Shown here piece after piece: positions 1 through 8,369 of a DNA stretch of 64,000 nucleotides (position 1 is its first letter; every line of letters begins with the position of its first letter). Source of the DNA: Alcanivoracaceae bacterium (GTDB taxonomy: Bacteria; Pseudomonadota; Gammaproteobacteria; Pseudomonadales; Alcanivoracaceae); assembly GCA_023146255.1 (NCBI GenBank), contig JAGLCJ010000004.1, positions 1-64,000 of the forward strand, in the 5' to 3' direction. Below the pieces are notes generated by a model. That model was given only the letters and a program-made list of their open reading frames with translations, was not told the DNA's origin and did no database searches. The position numbers and the translations under genes are program-made.

Positions 1-1
1 G

Positions 2-52
2 CCAGCCCTGACACTGCCTCGGGCCGACGACGACACTGCCAAACCCGCTTAA
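2..52 (+). CDS. Possible C-terminal end of an upstream gene
   Basis: A plus-strand frame is open from the window edge and ends at TAA (50-52), giving a tail ending in LPRADDDTAKPA. Its acidic, GC-rich codon pattern is compatible with a protein C-terminus lying 21 bases before hrpA. A second frame is also open to 66, so the choice is uncertain. No family can be named from so little sequence. Confidence 0.3.
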   Translation, partial: PALTLPRADDDTAKPA

Positions 53-73
53 CGAAACCGGACTAAACAGATT

Positions 74-3000
74 TTGACTGAACAGTTGATTACCACACTG
101 AACCAACAACTCACCGACTGCCTCAGAGTCGATCGTCACCGCCTGCGCCGCCGTCTGGAAAAACTCCAGCAACACCCCAACGACAACGCCCTGGAAAAAC
201 TCGCCACTGACATCAAAAACTCAATCGCCAAGCGCGCAAGAAAAGCAGCAAGACAACCCAAGCTCAGCTGGCCCAACCTCCCGGTAGTCGAACAACTCGA
301 CACCATCCGTAATGCCATTCGCGATCATCAGGTCGTCGTCCTCGCTGGCGAAACCGGCTCCGGCAAAACCACCCAGCTGCCGAAAATCTGCCTCGAACTC
401 GGCCGCGGCATCGACGGCATGATCGGCCACACCCAACCACGCCGGCTCGCCGCCCGCGCCGTCTCCAGCCGCATCGCCGAAGAAATCGGCTCCAGCGTCG
501 GCGATCTGGTCGGCTACCGCGTGCGCTTTACCGACCACGTCGGCGAAGACTGCCTGATCAAACTCATGACCGACGGCATGCTGCTCTCGGAAATCCAGTC
601 CGACCGCTTCCTTGACCAGTACGATACCCTGATCATCGACGAAGCCCACGAACGCAGCCTTAACATCGACTTCCTGCTCGGCTACATCCGTCAGCTGCTG
701 CCCAAGCGCCCGGACCTGAAAGTCATCATCACCTCCGCCACCATCGACCACGAACGCTTCGCCAAACACTTCGCCGGCGCGCCAGTGATTGAAGTGTCCG
801 GCCGCACCTACCCGGTGGAAGTGCATTACCGCCCGGCCGAAGCGGAGCGCGAGCTGAGTCGCCAAGTGGAAGATGTGCTGCGCGAAATCGAACAGCTGGA
901 ACGCGAGAAGGGCAGACCACCGGCCTGCGACGTGCTGGTGTTCTTAAGTGGCGAACGCGATATCCGCGAACTGCACCACCACCTGAAACGCTGCGAATTC
1001 CGCGACACCGAATTTCTGCCGCTGTATGCCCGCCTGTCACCACAAGAACAGCAGCGAGTCTTCGCCCCGCACCGTGGCCGTCGTGTGGTGCTGTCCACCA
1101 ACGTCGCCGAAACCTCGCTGACCGTGCCCGGCATTCGTTATGTGATCGATGCCGGCACCGCCCGCATCAGCCGTTACAGCGTGCAATCGAAAGTCCAGCG
1201 CCTGCCGGTGGAGCCGGTGTCCAAGGCCAGTGCCGAACAGCGCAAGGGCCGCAGTGGCCGGGTCATGCCCGGTGTGTGCTACCGCCTGTATGACGAGGAT
1301 GATTTCAATCGCCGGCCTGCCTTTACCGAACCGGAAATCCGCCGCACCAATCTGGCCGCAGTCATTTTGCAGATGGCCGAGCTGCGCCTGGGCAATATTG
1401 CCAACTTCCCGTTTATTGATCCGCCGGAAGGCAGCCTGATCCGTGATGGCTATCGCTTGCTGGAAGAGCTTGGCGCCATGCACAAGGACCAGCTCACCGC
1501 CACCGGCCGGCAACTTGCGCGGCTGCCGCTGGACCCGCGTCTCGGCCGCATGCTGGTGGCCGCCGCCGAACAACATAGCCTGCGCGAAGTGCTGATTATC
1601 GTCGCCGCCATGGCCGTGCAGGATCCGCGTGATCGCCCGCCGGAAGCACGCCAGCAAGCGGATCAGGCCCATCAGCCGTTTACCGACAAGGAATCCGATT
1701 TCCTGTTTTTCCTCAAGCTGTGGCCGTGGGCGGAAGAACAACGCGAGGCGCTGTCACGCAACCAGTATGAAAAGCTGCTGCGAAAAAATTTCCTCGCGCC
1801 GCTACGCATGCAGGAGTGGCGCGACACCCACCATCAGTTGCTGCTGCAGTGCCGTGAACTGAACCTGAATCTGAACAATACCCCTGCGACTTTCGAGCAG
1901 ATCCACCGCGCCCTGCTCACTGGCCTGCTCGGCAACGTGCTGAAGCGCACGGAGGAGGGCGACTGGCTTTCCACCCGCAGCCGCAAACCGCAACTGTGGC
2001 CCGGCTCGGCGCTGTCAAAAAGCAAATCGCCCTGGCTGATGGCCGCCGAGCAGGTGGAAACCTCGCGTCTGTTTGCCCGCACCCTGGCGAAGATCGAACC
2101 GGAATGGATCGAGCAGCAGGGCAGTCATCTGGTCAAGCGCAGCTATATCGAACCGCACTGGTCAAAAAAACGCGGCACGGTAATGGCCACCGAACAGGTC
2201 AGCCTGTTCGGCCTGCTGATTCGCAGTGATCGCAAGATCAACTATGCCCAGCACGACCCGGCGCTGGCCCGCGAGCTGTTGATTCGCGAAGGGCTGGTCA
2301 ACGGCGCGCTCAGCCGCGAACCATCTTTCGTCAAAACCAACCGCGAGAACATCGAAGCCCTGCAGCAGGAAGAAAACAAACTGCGCCGCCGCGACCTGCT
2401 GGCCGACGAAGAAGCGCAAGTGGCGTACTACGACGCCCGCCTGCCACAGGACATCGTCAGCCTCACCCATCTGGAAAGCTGGCTGCGTCACAAGGCCGAT
2501 GACGCCGCCCGCGCCGCACTGATCATGAGCGAGGAATTCCTGCTCGGCGGCCAGCACGCAGCGGACGAACACCAGTTTCCCGCCAACCTCAATGTCGGCG
2601 GTGTGCAGTTTGCGCTCGAATACCAGTTCGATCCCGGCAGCGGCCGCGACGGCGTCTGGATCGTGGTGCCGGTGGCGCTGCTCAATCGCCTTGAGCCGGT
2701 GCATCTGGACTGGCTGGTGCCCGGCTGGCTGAGTGATCGCATCGAAGCGCTGATTCGTGCTCTGCCAAAAGCCAAGCGTCGCAACTTCGTGCCGGTGCCG
2801 GACTATGTCCGTGCCGTGATGGCGCGCCTCACTCCCGGCCGCGAACCGCTGCTGCCGGCGCTTACCCGCGAGCTGCAAAGCCTCAGCGGCGTGCGCATCG
2901 AACAGGAAGAATGGCCGGAAGACAACTTGCCAGCGCACCTGCGTTTTCATATCCGCGTGGTCGATAGCGAGCGCACCCTGGCCGAAGGGCAGGACCTCGC

Positions 3001-3913
3001 CGCCCTGAAAAAGCAGTTCGCCGAACAGATGCAACAAGTGGTGCCCACCGTACTGCCCGACGACGGCCCCAGCGGCCGCGACTGGGTGTTCGGCACCTTG
3101 CCGGAATGGCAAGACAGCCCCCACGGCGGCGTCGAAGTGCGGCTGTGGCCGGCGCTGGTGGATGACAAGGAGCAGGTCACCCTGAAATGGCAGAGCGACG
3201 CCAGTCAGGCCGGCTGGCTGCACCGCTGGGCCAGCGCCCGGCTGATCTGGATGCGCCTTGCCGTGCAGTATCGCGAACTGCGCCAGCGCGGCGAAAAACT
3301 GCCCGGCTTCCAGAAAGCCGTGCTCGGCAGCAACGCCAAAGCCATCCTCGATGACGCACTGCTGCGCATCGTCGCTGACCACTTCCAGCTCGATGAACCG
3401 ATCCGCGACGCCGCCAGCTTCGCCAACCGCCTGCAACAACACAGCGGCGACCTCGTGCCCGTGGCCGACAAACGCCTCAAACTGATCAGCGATATGCTCA
3501 GCGAACGCGCCGATCTGGACCGCACCCTGAACCGCAACTTCCCGCTCGCCTGGGCCCACGCCCACCGCGACATCAAGGCCCAGCTCGACGCCCTGATGGG
3601 CGAGGGCTTCCTGCGCCAGACCCCGGCCCCCTGGCTCGACGAGATGCCCCGTTACCTGAAAGGCATCCGCCTGCGCATCGACAAACTCGGCGGCCAGATC
3701 GGCAAAGACCGCGCCACCGTCGCCGAACTGGACGCCCTGTGGCAGCAATACCAGGCCCGCGCCGCCGGCCGCCCGCTGTGGCAACAGCCGGAACCGCTGG
3801 TGCGCTACCGCTTTATGCTGGAGGAGTACCGCGTCAGCGTGTTCGCCCAGCAGCTGGGCACGCGCATGCCGGTGTCGGATAAGAGGGTGAGGGAGCAGTG
3901 GCAGTTGTGTTGA
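74..3913 (+). CDS. hrpA: ATP-dependent RNA helicase HrpA
   Basis: This 1279-residue DEAH-box helicase matches E. coli HrpA nearly end to end in memory, including its length. The Walker A motif GETGSGKT lies at residues 92-99. It is followed by the DEAH box (IIDEAHERS), the SAT motif (ITSATID), the helicase C domain with QRKGRSGR, then the HA2, OB-fold and DUF3418 regions typical of HrpA. The family unwinds RNA, and HrpA is linked to mRNA processing and to rescue of collided ribosomes. No in-frame ATG exists before the helicase core, so the TTG at 74 is taken as the start; the reading MTEQL agrees with the E. coli N-terminus. The gene stands alone and is followed by an oppositely oriented toxin-antitoxin pair. 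A short stretch of it (3591-3618) recurs at 4574-4601. Confidence 0.97.
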   Translation: MTEQLITTLNQQLTDCLRVDRHRLRRRLEKLQQHPNDNALEKLATDIKNSIAKRARKAARQPKLSWPNLPVVEQLDTIRNAIRDHQVVVLAGETGSGKTTQLPKICLELGRGIDGMIGHTQPRRLAARAVSSRIAEEIGSSVGDLVGYRVRFTDHVGEDCLIKLMTDGMLLSEIQSDRFLDQYDTLIIDEAHERSLNIDFLLGYIRQLLPKRPDLKVIITSATIDHERFAKHFAGAPVIEVSGRTYPVEVHYRPAEAERELSRQVEDVLREIEQLEREKGRPPACDVLVFLSGERDIRELHHHLKRCEFRDTEFLPLYARLSPQEQQRVFAPHRGRRVVLSTNVAETSLTVPGIRYVIDAGTARISRYSVQSKVQRLPVEPVSKASAEQRKGRSGRVMPGVCYRLYDEDDFNRRPAFTEPEIRRTNLAAVILQMAELRLGNIANFPFIDPPEGSLIRDGYRLLEELGAMHKDQLTATGRQLARLPLDPRLGRMLVAAAEQHSLREVLIIVAAMAVQDPRDRPPEARQQADQAHQPFTDKESDFLFFLKLWPWAEEQREALSRNQYEKLLRKNFLAPLRMQEWRDTHHQLLLQCRELNLNLNNTPATFEQIHRALLTGLLGNVLKRTEEGDWLSTRSRKPQLWPGSALSKSKSPWLMAAEQVETSRLFARTLAKIEPEWIEQQGSHLVKRSYIEPHWSKKRGTVMATEQVSLFGLLIRSDRKINYAQHDPALARELLIREGLVNGALSREPSFVKTNRENIEALQQEENKLRRRDLLADEEAQVAYYDARLPQDIVSLTHLESWLRHKADDAARAALIMSEEFLLGGQHAADEHQFPANLNVGGVQFALEYQFDPGSGRDGVWIVVPVALLNRLEPVHLDWLVPGWLSDRIEALIRALPKAKRRNFVPVPDYVRAVMARLTPGREPLLPALTRELQSLSGVRIEQEEWPEDNLPAHLRFHIRVVDSERTLAEGQDLAALKKQFAEQMQQVVPTVLPDDGPSGRDWVFGTLPEWQDSPHGGVEVRLWPALVDDKEQVTLKWQSDASQAGWLHRWASARLIWMRLAVQYRELRQRGEKLPGFQKAVLGSNAKAILDDALLRIVADHFQLDEPIRDAASFANRLQQHSGDLVPVADKRLKLISDMLSERADLDRTLNRNFPLAWAHAHRDIKAQLDALMGEGFLRQTPAPWLDEMPRYLKGIRLRIDKLGGQIGKDRATVAELDALWQQYQARAAGRPLWQQPEPLVRYRFMLEEYRVSVFAQQLGTRMPVSDKRVREQWQLC

Positions 3914-3954
3914 TGGGGGGGAATTAAAAGGGAAGGGCTGAATACCGGCTTGGT

Positions 3955-4227
3955 TTACCCAAGCCGGCTATCGTTCACATCCTCAGCCAGCCACGCCTTG
4001 ATCAACGACTGATACGGCATATCCCGCTTATTGGCCTCGATCTTGATTCGATCAAGCAGGGCTTCGGGCAGGCGCAATGAGATAGTCTTGGTAGACGGCT
4101 TGAGCTTCGGGAACACAGCCGGCTTCGCCTGCTGCCAGTCCAGATAATCGGCGGAGTCGTGGCTTTCCCAGAACGCCCGTTCTTCGGCCTCTGTTTTGAA
4201 CTCAGGAATCTTTTTTGGCTTGCTCAT
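3955..4227 (-). CDS. brnA: BrnA-family antitoxin (ribbon-helix-helix)
   Basis: This 90-residue protein has a C-terminal ribbon-helix-helix region, ISLRLPEALLDRIKIEA followed by MPYQSLIKAWL, as in CopG/BrnA antitoxins. The N-terminal half is charged and holds the TEAEERAFWESHDS stretch common in this group, which would wrap the toxin. It is encoded directly after the BrnT-like toxin and overlaps it by 26 bases, so the two are translationally linked. In the family BrnA neutralises BrnT and the complex represses its own promoter. The pair sits at the downstream edge of hrpA, in line with a mobile accessory origin. Confidence 0.85.
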   Translation of the reverse strand: MSKPKKIPEFKTEAEERAFWESHDSADYLDWQQAKPAVFPKLKPSTKTISLRLPEALLDRIKIEANKRDMPYQSLIKAWLAEDVNDSRLG

Positions 4228-4513
4228 AAACAGCCCTCTCTTTTCGGTGCATGTCGCGAGCGGAAATAATCCGGATCAGTGTGTCGCGTTGTCTTGTAGT
4301 GAAAGTGACGTGCAGCAGCCTTCCATCATCCGTTCCGCCCAGAGCGTGAAAACGAATCTCCGTCCTGCTGTGTGCAGAGTCCTCCAGCACCAGCAACGGC
4401 TCATTAAAGAAGATGGATTCCGCTTCAGACTGGCTCACGGCGTGCTTCTCCGCGTTCTTGCGGGAGTTGCCTTCGTCCCAGTCAAAGCCGGAAATTCGCG
4501 TCCAATCGATCAT
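4202..4513 (-). CDS. brnT: BrnT-family ribonuclease toxin
   Basis: The 103-residue product carries the BrnT signature: FDWDEGNSRKNAEKHAVS near the N-terminus, then EAESIFFNEP, and the C-terminal RIISARDMHRKERAVYE. BrnT toxins have a RelE-like fold and cut RNA, arresting growth when their antitoxin is lost. The gene comes first in the operon, the usual order for BrnTA. The ATG at 4513 lies just downstream of an inverted repeat at 4518-4536 that may be the autoregulatory operator. Length is slightly above the family's usual 90 or so residues. The active residues were not verified individually. Confidence 0.85.
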   Translation of the reverse strand: MIDWTRISGFDWDEGNSRKNAEKHAVSQSEAESIFFNEPLLVLEDSAHSRTEIRFHALGGTDDGRLLHVTFTTRQRDTLIRIISARDMHRKERAVYEQAKKDS

Positions 4514-4517
4514 GCCC

Positions 4518-4536
4518 GTATATTATCAGCATATAC
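4518..4536. promoter_or_regulatory. Probable BrnA operator
   Basis: The inverted repeat GTATAT-N7-ATATAC lies five bases upstream of the brnT start. BrnA-type proteins bind palindromes over their own promoter. The same GTATATAC-type motif recurs at both genes of the second toxin-antitoxin pair near 19.2 and 19.6 kb, which supports a regulatory role. Confidence 0.5.
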
Positions 4537-4719
4537 ATGGTCGTCAACAGACTGCTGGACGGAAGGCCGAAACCCCTGATGGGAGAGGGCTTCCTGCGTC
4601 ATGCTTGGGCCAAAAAGGCCAGGGCGGGCGTATTCCGCTTTGTCGCCCAACCCATTGATGATACAAATAAAACCCTTGGAACGGCCTGTCATGCAAGGAA
4701 ATGCGGGGATAACAACAAT

Positions 4720-5721
4720 ATGAAACTCACCAATATTGAGCAGGTGCAGAAGAGGGTCGGAAAGTCGCATGCCCCTCGAGATCTTAAAGTCATTGACCAT
4801 GTCGATGAGCACGCCAGCCGTTGGTTATCGCATTCCAGCTTCGCGTTTATCGCTTTTGGCAAAGCTGGAGATATTCAGCTGACCGCAGCCGGTGGCGAGA
4901 AAGGCTTTGTATCCGCCGCTGACCCCCGTCATTTGCTCCTGCCTCTGGCCGCACTGGACGATGCCGGTATGGTTCAGCAAGGCGTATCGTTTGGTGCTTT
5001 GTTTCTGGTCAGCGGCATGGAGGAAACCCTGCGCGTTAATGGCAAGGTGTCCGCCACGGCGGATGGCAAGGCGACGCTGGAAGTCGAAGAGTGCTACCTG
5101 CATTGTGCCAAATCGTTCCGCCGATCCGGCTTCTGGCTAGCCCGGCAAGTGGTGGCATTTCCTGATGACGCGGCGAAGTTCGTCAGCAAGTCTACCTTTC
5201 TGGCCGTGGCGACCATGAACAGCAGTGGTCAGGTCGATGTCAGCCCCAAGGGTGATCCGGAAAACTTCCTGATTCAGGAGCACGATGGCTTTATCAGCTA
5301 TGCGGACCGTCCCGGCAATCGCAGAATCGACAGCTTCCACAATATTCTCGAACAGCCAACGGTTTCCATCATGGCGCTGGTGCCAGGCCACAAGCATCTG
5401 CTTGAGATCAAGGGTGCCGCAGAGATTCGTGCCGATGAAGACCTGCTGCAGCGATTCGAAGTGCAAGGCAAAACACCGAGCCTCGTCACAAGAGTGGCTG
5501 TGACCTCAAAGCACATCAAGCCCAGTGCAGCTATTGAAAACACAGCGTTATGGCCCGCAGAAAATGGGCCTGAAGAGCTGGTGCCTGCGGAGATATTCAA
5601 AGCCCATATAAAGCAGAGCAGTGAAAGCTCCCTGCAGGCAAAGGTGGCTCGTGCAGCGGTGTCGTTGCCAGGTGCCATGGCGAAAGGCCTGGAGCTGGAT
5701 TACAAGAAGAACATGTACTGA
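4720..5721 (+). CDS. Pyridoxamine 5'-phosphate oxidase family protein
   Basis: The 333-residue protein resembles the large PNPOx-like FMN-binding proteins built from two split-barrel halves. The N-terminal half has FAFIAFG and LRVNGKVSA followed by EVEECYLHCAKSFRRSGFW. The C-terminal half has FLAVATMNSSGQVDVSPKGD, ISYADRPGNRRIDSFHNI and VSIMALVPG, all typical FMN-pocket surroundings. The substrate is not predictable; the group includes flavin- or heme-binding oxidoreductases. The start at 4720 follows a GGGGA box; a longer frame from 4537 adds an unrelated N-terminus and is unlikely. The gene lies inside the accessory zone between two defence-like loci, with no partner gene apparent. Confidence 0.8.
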   Translation: MKLTNIEQVQKRVGKSHAPRDLKVIDHVDEHASRWLSHSSFAFIAFGKAGDIQLTAAGGEKGFVSAADPRHLLLPLAALDDAGMVQQGVSFGALFLVSGMEETLRVNGKVSATADGKATLEVEECYLHCAKSFRRSGFWLARQVVAFPDDAAKFVSKSTFLAVATMNSSGQVDVSPKGDPENFLIQEHDGFISYADRPGNRRIDSFHNILEQPTVSIMALVPGHKHLLEIKGAAEIRADEDLLQRFEVQGKTPSLVTRVAVTSKHIKPSAAIENTALWPAENGPEELVPAEIFKAHIKQSSESSLQAKVARAAVSLPGAMAKGLELDYKKNMY

Positions 5722-5968
5722 AGCAATGACCGCATGGCTCTGGCGGGACTGTTGCCGGTGATATTGAAATGATATTTCCCTGAGATAGGTCGACTGCGGT
5801 CGGGTTTGGAAAACAGATTTGATTTTGGTTTGTGGCATAAGGCATTGATGTTAATAATCCATCATCGCTTGATAAGAGTGGTGGCGGGGGAATCCAGTCA
5901 AGTGATAAGTCAAACCGTTCAACCTAGTAAGCTGTTAGGGCTATAAAGCACATGCCAAGGAAATAAGA
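5722..5968. other. AT-shifted intergenic spacer
   Basis: About 250 bases without a supported gene. The composition moves from GC-rich to visibly AT-richer on approaching 5969, which marks the left edge of the 5.9-8.2 kb accessory block. No clear terminator, repeat or attachment site was recognised here. Confidence 0.4.
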
Positions 5969-6889
5969 ATGAGTGAAAAGGAATATCTGATACTAAGATA
6001 CTCGCTTGTTGAAGAGTCTCAGCAGGCGCTTGATTCCAAACCTATTCCTGCCATAAAAGGACACGCAATTCTTCCTGCAATTGCGCAGGACCGGGAACTC
6101 AAAAGTAATGGTGTTTTGTATAGTGTTCTTGGTTTTCATGAACTGAAGCCATCCTTCGGGTACGAATACCCAGAAGGACGGCTCTATATAGGAAAACTGG
6201 CAAAGCTGAAAAAGCAGCAAACCGGAGAAAAAATACCTGGAGATATTGTAGAGTTCGAACATGACAACTGGATTCCAGTCACCGTAGTCATTGATATAGA
6301 TACTCAGCATATCTTTGCCAGAAAAGATTGGAGATTTGGAACCCCTGAACACATTGCTAGGTCATTGCAGGCTGCTTTTAGCGAGCCTGTTCTATCTGTT
6401 TACAATCATAGAATTTTTATTGAAGGTAAATCCGAGGCTAGTACTTTCTGGAATATTGTCGAGTCAAAGAGCAAGATTTATCGGCTGGACTTTAAATTAA
6501 TATCTCCAAATATCCTAGACACCAACCAAAAAGCACGAGATGCACTTGAGTCGTTGAAAGAAGTTTTTGGCCAGGATGAAATTGATATTTCCCTAAAGAA
6601 TGAAAATGGCGATCTCAAGATACCAGAAGAGCCTATTTCAAACTACCTTGAGTACATTGCTGAGGGTGAAGGTAGTTGGAGTGTGGTGACAGAAGGTGAC
6701 AGGGGTGGCAAGAAAGCCCACAGCAGTAACGAAAACATCGATACGGTAAATCTTCCTGAGCTTGATGGAGACGTAGCTGATGAGAGTCAGCTTCAGTTAG
6801 ATCATAAAAATGACGATAAGCGCCCTGACAATTATGCAGAGGCGAGCCTTGGTGCCGAGGTTTATGCAGCAATCAAAGATATGGAATAA
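5969..6889 (+). CDS. Unrecognised 306-residue protein
   Basis: I do not recognise this family. The protein is soluble, without signal peptide or membrane segment. The first 200 residues look like a compact alpha/beta domain (segments DIVEFEHDNWIPVTVVIDIDT and HRIFIEGKSEAST). The last 100 residues are strongly acidic and probably flexible. Its 3' end overlaps the start of a four-helix membrane protein by 26 bases, so the two are likely made together. The DNA is AT-richer than the flanking chromosome, and the next gene is a HTH-TIR protein. That context suggests an anti-phage or stress module of a soluble sensor plus membrane effector. This is inference from layout only. The start ATG has a weak GGAAATAAG box. 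Confidence 0.75.
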   Translation: MSEKEYLILRYSLVEESQQALDSKPIPAIKGHAILPAIAQDRELKSNGVLYSVLGFHELKPSFGYEYPEGRLYIGKLAKLKKQQTGEKIPGDIVEFEHDNWIPVTVVIDIDTQHIFARKDWRFGTPEHIARSLQAAFSEPVLSVYNHRIFIEGKSEASTFWNIVESKSKIYRLDFKLISPNILDTNQKARDALESLKEVFGQDEIDISLKNENGDLKIPEEPISNYLEYIAEGEGSWSVVTEGDRGGKKAHSSNENIDTVNLPELDGDVADESQLQLDHKNDDKRPDNYAEASLGAEVYAAIKDME

Positions 6890-7394
6890 GATTAAAAAGC
6901 CATTAATGGTTGGCTTTTACATAATCGCCTCATTGATAGTCTGTTTTTCCAGTCTTCACGCTACTGATGGCGTGGCGGAGGCGGTATTTTCTGAGGTATT
7001 GAGCGCTTTTTCCGCTCTTGCAATATTTGCAACTGCTTTATCGGTTGCCTTGTTTAATTATGTTGACAATATTTCTAAAGATTTGTCTTCTGTAGAAGGT
7101 GATGCTGACAAGATTTATGCGGCTCTTTCAGGGCTTTCGGTATTAAAGAAAGAAGTAATAGTAAACGCTGGTTTGATACTTTCGCTCTTGATAATGGAGC
7201 TGACTTTAAAAGGTGTTTCTAAGTCTATATCGCCAGATAATATCCCGTTTCAAAGTTTTTACTGGGTTGCTTTATCCCTGAGGTTTAGTTTTTTTACGCT
7301 GGCTGTTTTGGCTGTATCAGAGCAGATCCGCGGACTTTTAGTCGCCATTGATTATAGAAATGTGATTCATGCTGGGGAAAGCCCTGATAAGTAA
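6864..7394 (+). CDS. Four-helix inner-membrane protein
   Basis: With the ATG at 6864 the product has 176 residues and four probable membrane segments, near residues 15-32, 43-66, 98-118 and 131-155, joined by short loops. No enzymatic motif was seen. It overlaps the upstream gene of unknown function by 26 bases, which implies coupled translation. Small multi-helix proteins paired with a soluble partner are a common layout in abortive-infection systems, where the membrane partner disrupts the membrane. Whether this pair works so is a guess. Alternative starts are 6810 (longer, poorer box) and 6906 (begins at the first membrane helix). Confidence 0.7.
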   Translation: MQQSKIWNKIKKPLMVGFYIIASLIVCFSSLHATDGVAEAVFSEVLSAFSALAIFATALSVALFNYVDNISKDLSSVEGDADKIYAALSGLSVLKKEVIVNAGLILSLLIMELTLKGVSKSISPDNIPFQSFYWVALSLRFSFFTLAVLAVSEQIRGLLVAIDYRNVIHAGESPDK

Positions 7395-7501
7395 AGGCAC
7401 CGGACATCAAAATCTCCGCTGAGCTCTGGTTTTGCTGCCAGTGCTTTAGGCGTCAGGACCAGGCCAGAACAGACTCCACTCTGCAATTACGAGGAATGCT
7501 T

Positions 7502-8179
7502 ATGCCGGATATTAATTGGCAAGAATTTGGCACATTGATAAAGGAAAGAAGGAAGGAAAAAGGAGTGAGCCAAACTCAGCTTGCCGAGGCTATCGGAGCC
7601 TCCCAGCCAGTGGTTTCGCTTGCGGAGCGAGGCAGCCCTGTTGGAATGAACGAGGAGCGAATTGACGCAATAAAGAAATTGCTTGATATATCCGATGAAG
7701 ATGTTCCAGGTGCTCAAAAACAACATAGAAAATCTTCTGGGCGAAAAAAGGTCTTTATTAGCTACTCGCATAAAGATAAAAGCTATCTTGATAGGCTTTC
7801 TGTCCATCTAAAACCTTTGGAAAAGAAGGGGCTAATTGAATCTTGGTCTGATACACGAATTTCAGCCGGCGAGCTTTGGAGAAAGGAAATAGAAAAGGCT
7901 TTGAAGCAATCACAAGTTGCCATTCTATTAGTGAGCGCAGATTTTCTGGCTTCTGATTTCATTGTTGAGAATGAGCTTCCGCCTCTCTTGGAGGCAGCAT
8001 CAACTGACGGCGCTACGATTATTCCCGTTATCCTTAAGCCATGTAGATTTAGTCGAGAGTCATCAATCGCAAAATTTCAGGCTATAAATTCGCCGGAAGA
8101 GCCGCTTTCGGGATCTGATGAGCACGAGAGCGAGCTAATTTACGACGCGATTGCCCAAAGGGTTGAGGCGTTATTGTAA
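7502..8179 (+). CDS. XRE-type HTH fused to a TIR domain
   Basis: The 225-residue protein has an N-terminal XRE helix-turn-helix (residues about 8-62, with SQTQLAEAIGASQPVVSLAERG). A basic linker follows, then a TIR domain beginning KKVFISYSHKD at residues 83-92 and running to the end. Bacterial TIR domains commonly cleave NAD+ or build signalling nucleotides during phage defence. Glu156 and Glu158 in the stretch IVENELPPLL are candidate catalytic acids. A DNA-binding domain joined directly to TIR suggests that DNA recognition or self-repression controls the toxic domain. The start at 7502 sits six bases after GAGGA; an ATG at 7496 is too close to that box. It is AT-rich like its upstream neighbours. 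Confidence 0.85.
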   Translation: MPDINWQEFGTLIKERRKEKGVSQTQLAEAIGASQPVVSLAERGSPVGMNEERIDAIKKLLDISDEDVPGAQKQHRKSSGRKKVFISYSHKDKSYLDRLSVHLKPLEKKGLIESWSDTRISAGELWRKEIEKALKQSQVAILLVSADFLASDFIVENELPPLLEAASTDGATIIPVILKPCRFSRESSIAKFQAINSPEEPLSGSDEHESELIYDAIAQRVEALL

Positions 8180-8212
8180 TGCAGTCCTAGCAATCGGCAG
8201 CACGCAGATCCG

Positions 8213-8269
8213 GCTACAGCGCACCAATATGTGGTTGCTGCGCTTAACCACATATTGGTGCGCTGTAGC
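8213..8269. repeat. Perfect 24-bp inverted repeat with 9-nt loop
   Basis: The arms 8213-8236 and 8246-8269 are exact reverse complements, separated by nine bases. No T-run follows on either strand, so a simple intrinsic terminator is not a good fit. It lies between the HTH-TIR gene and the lipoprotein gene, at the right edge of the AT-richer block. Confidence 0.85.
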
Positions 8270-8369
8270 TGATTCGGTGTGTCGGGCGTTAATGTCTCAG
8301 TCAGATGTCATGATCCCGGCAGTGATATTAATGCGCCTCAATGCAAATTTTCTTCTCTTGGATAACGCT

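Noticed and set aside
2162..3784. 540-codon open frame antisense to hrpA
   Set aside because: It is an open antisense frame caused by high GC; composition is His/Gln/Ala-rich with no domain, and hrpA is a clear full-length gene.
4537..4719. Upstream extension of the PNPOx-like gene
   Set aside because: It covers the brnT promoter and the 28-bp hrpA-like repeat. The family start and GGGGA box are at 4720.
8184..8295. Possible integron attC site after the TIR gene (CCTAGCAA ... GGGCGTTAATG around a hairpin)
   Set aside because: The putative simple sites do not match RYYYAAC and GTTRRRY or each other well, and no integrase or second cassette site was found. The perfect 24-bp stem is also unlike the bulged attC stem.
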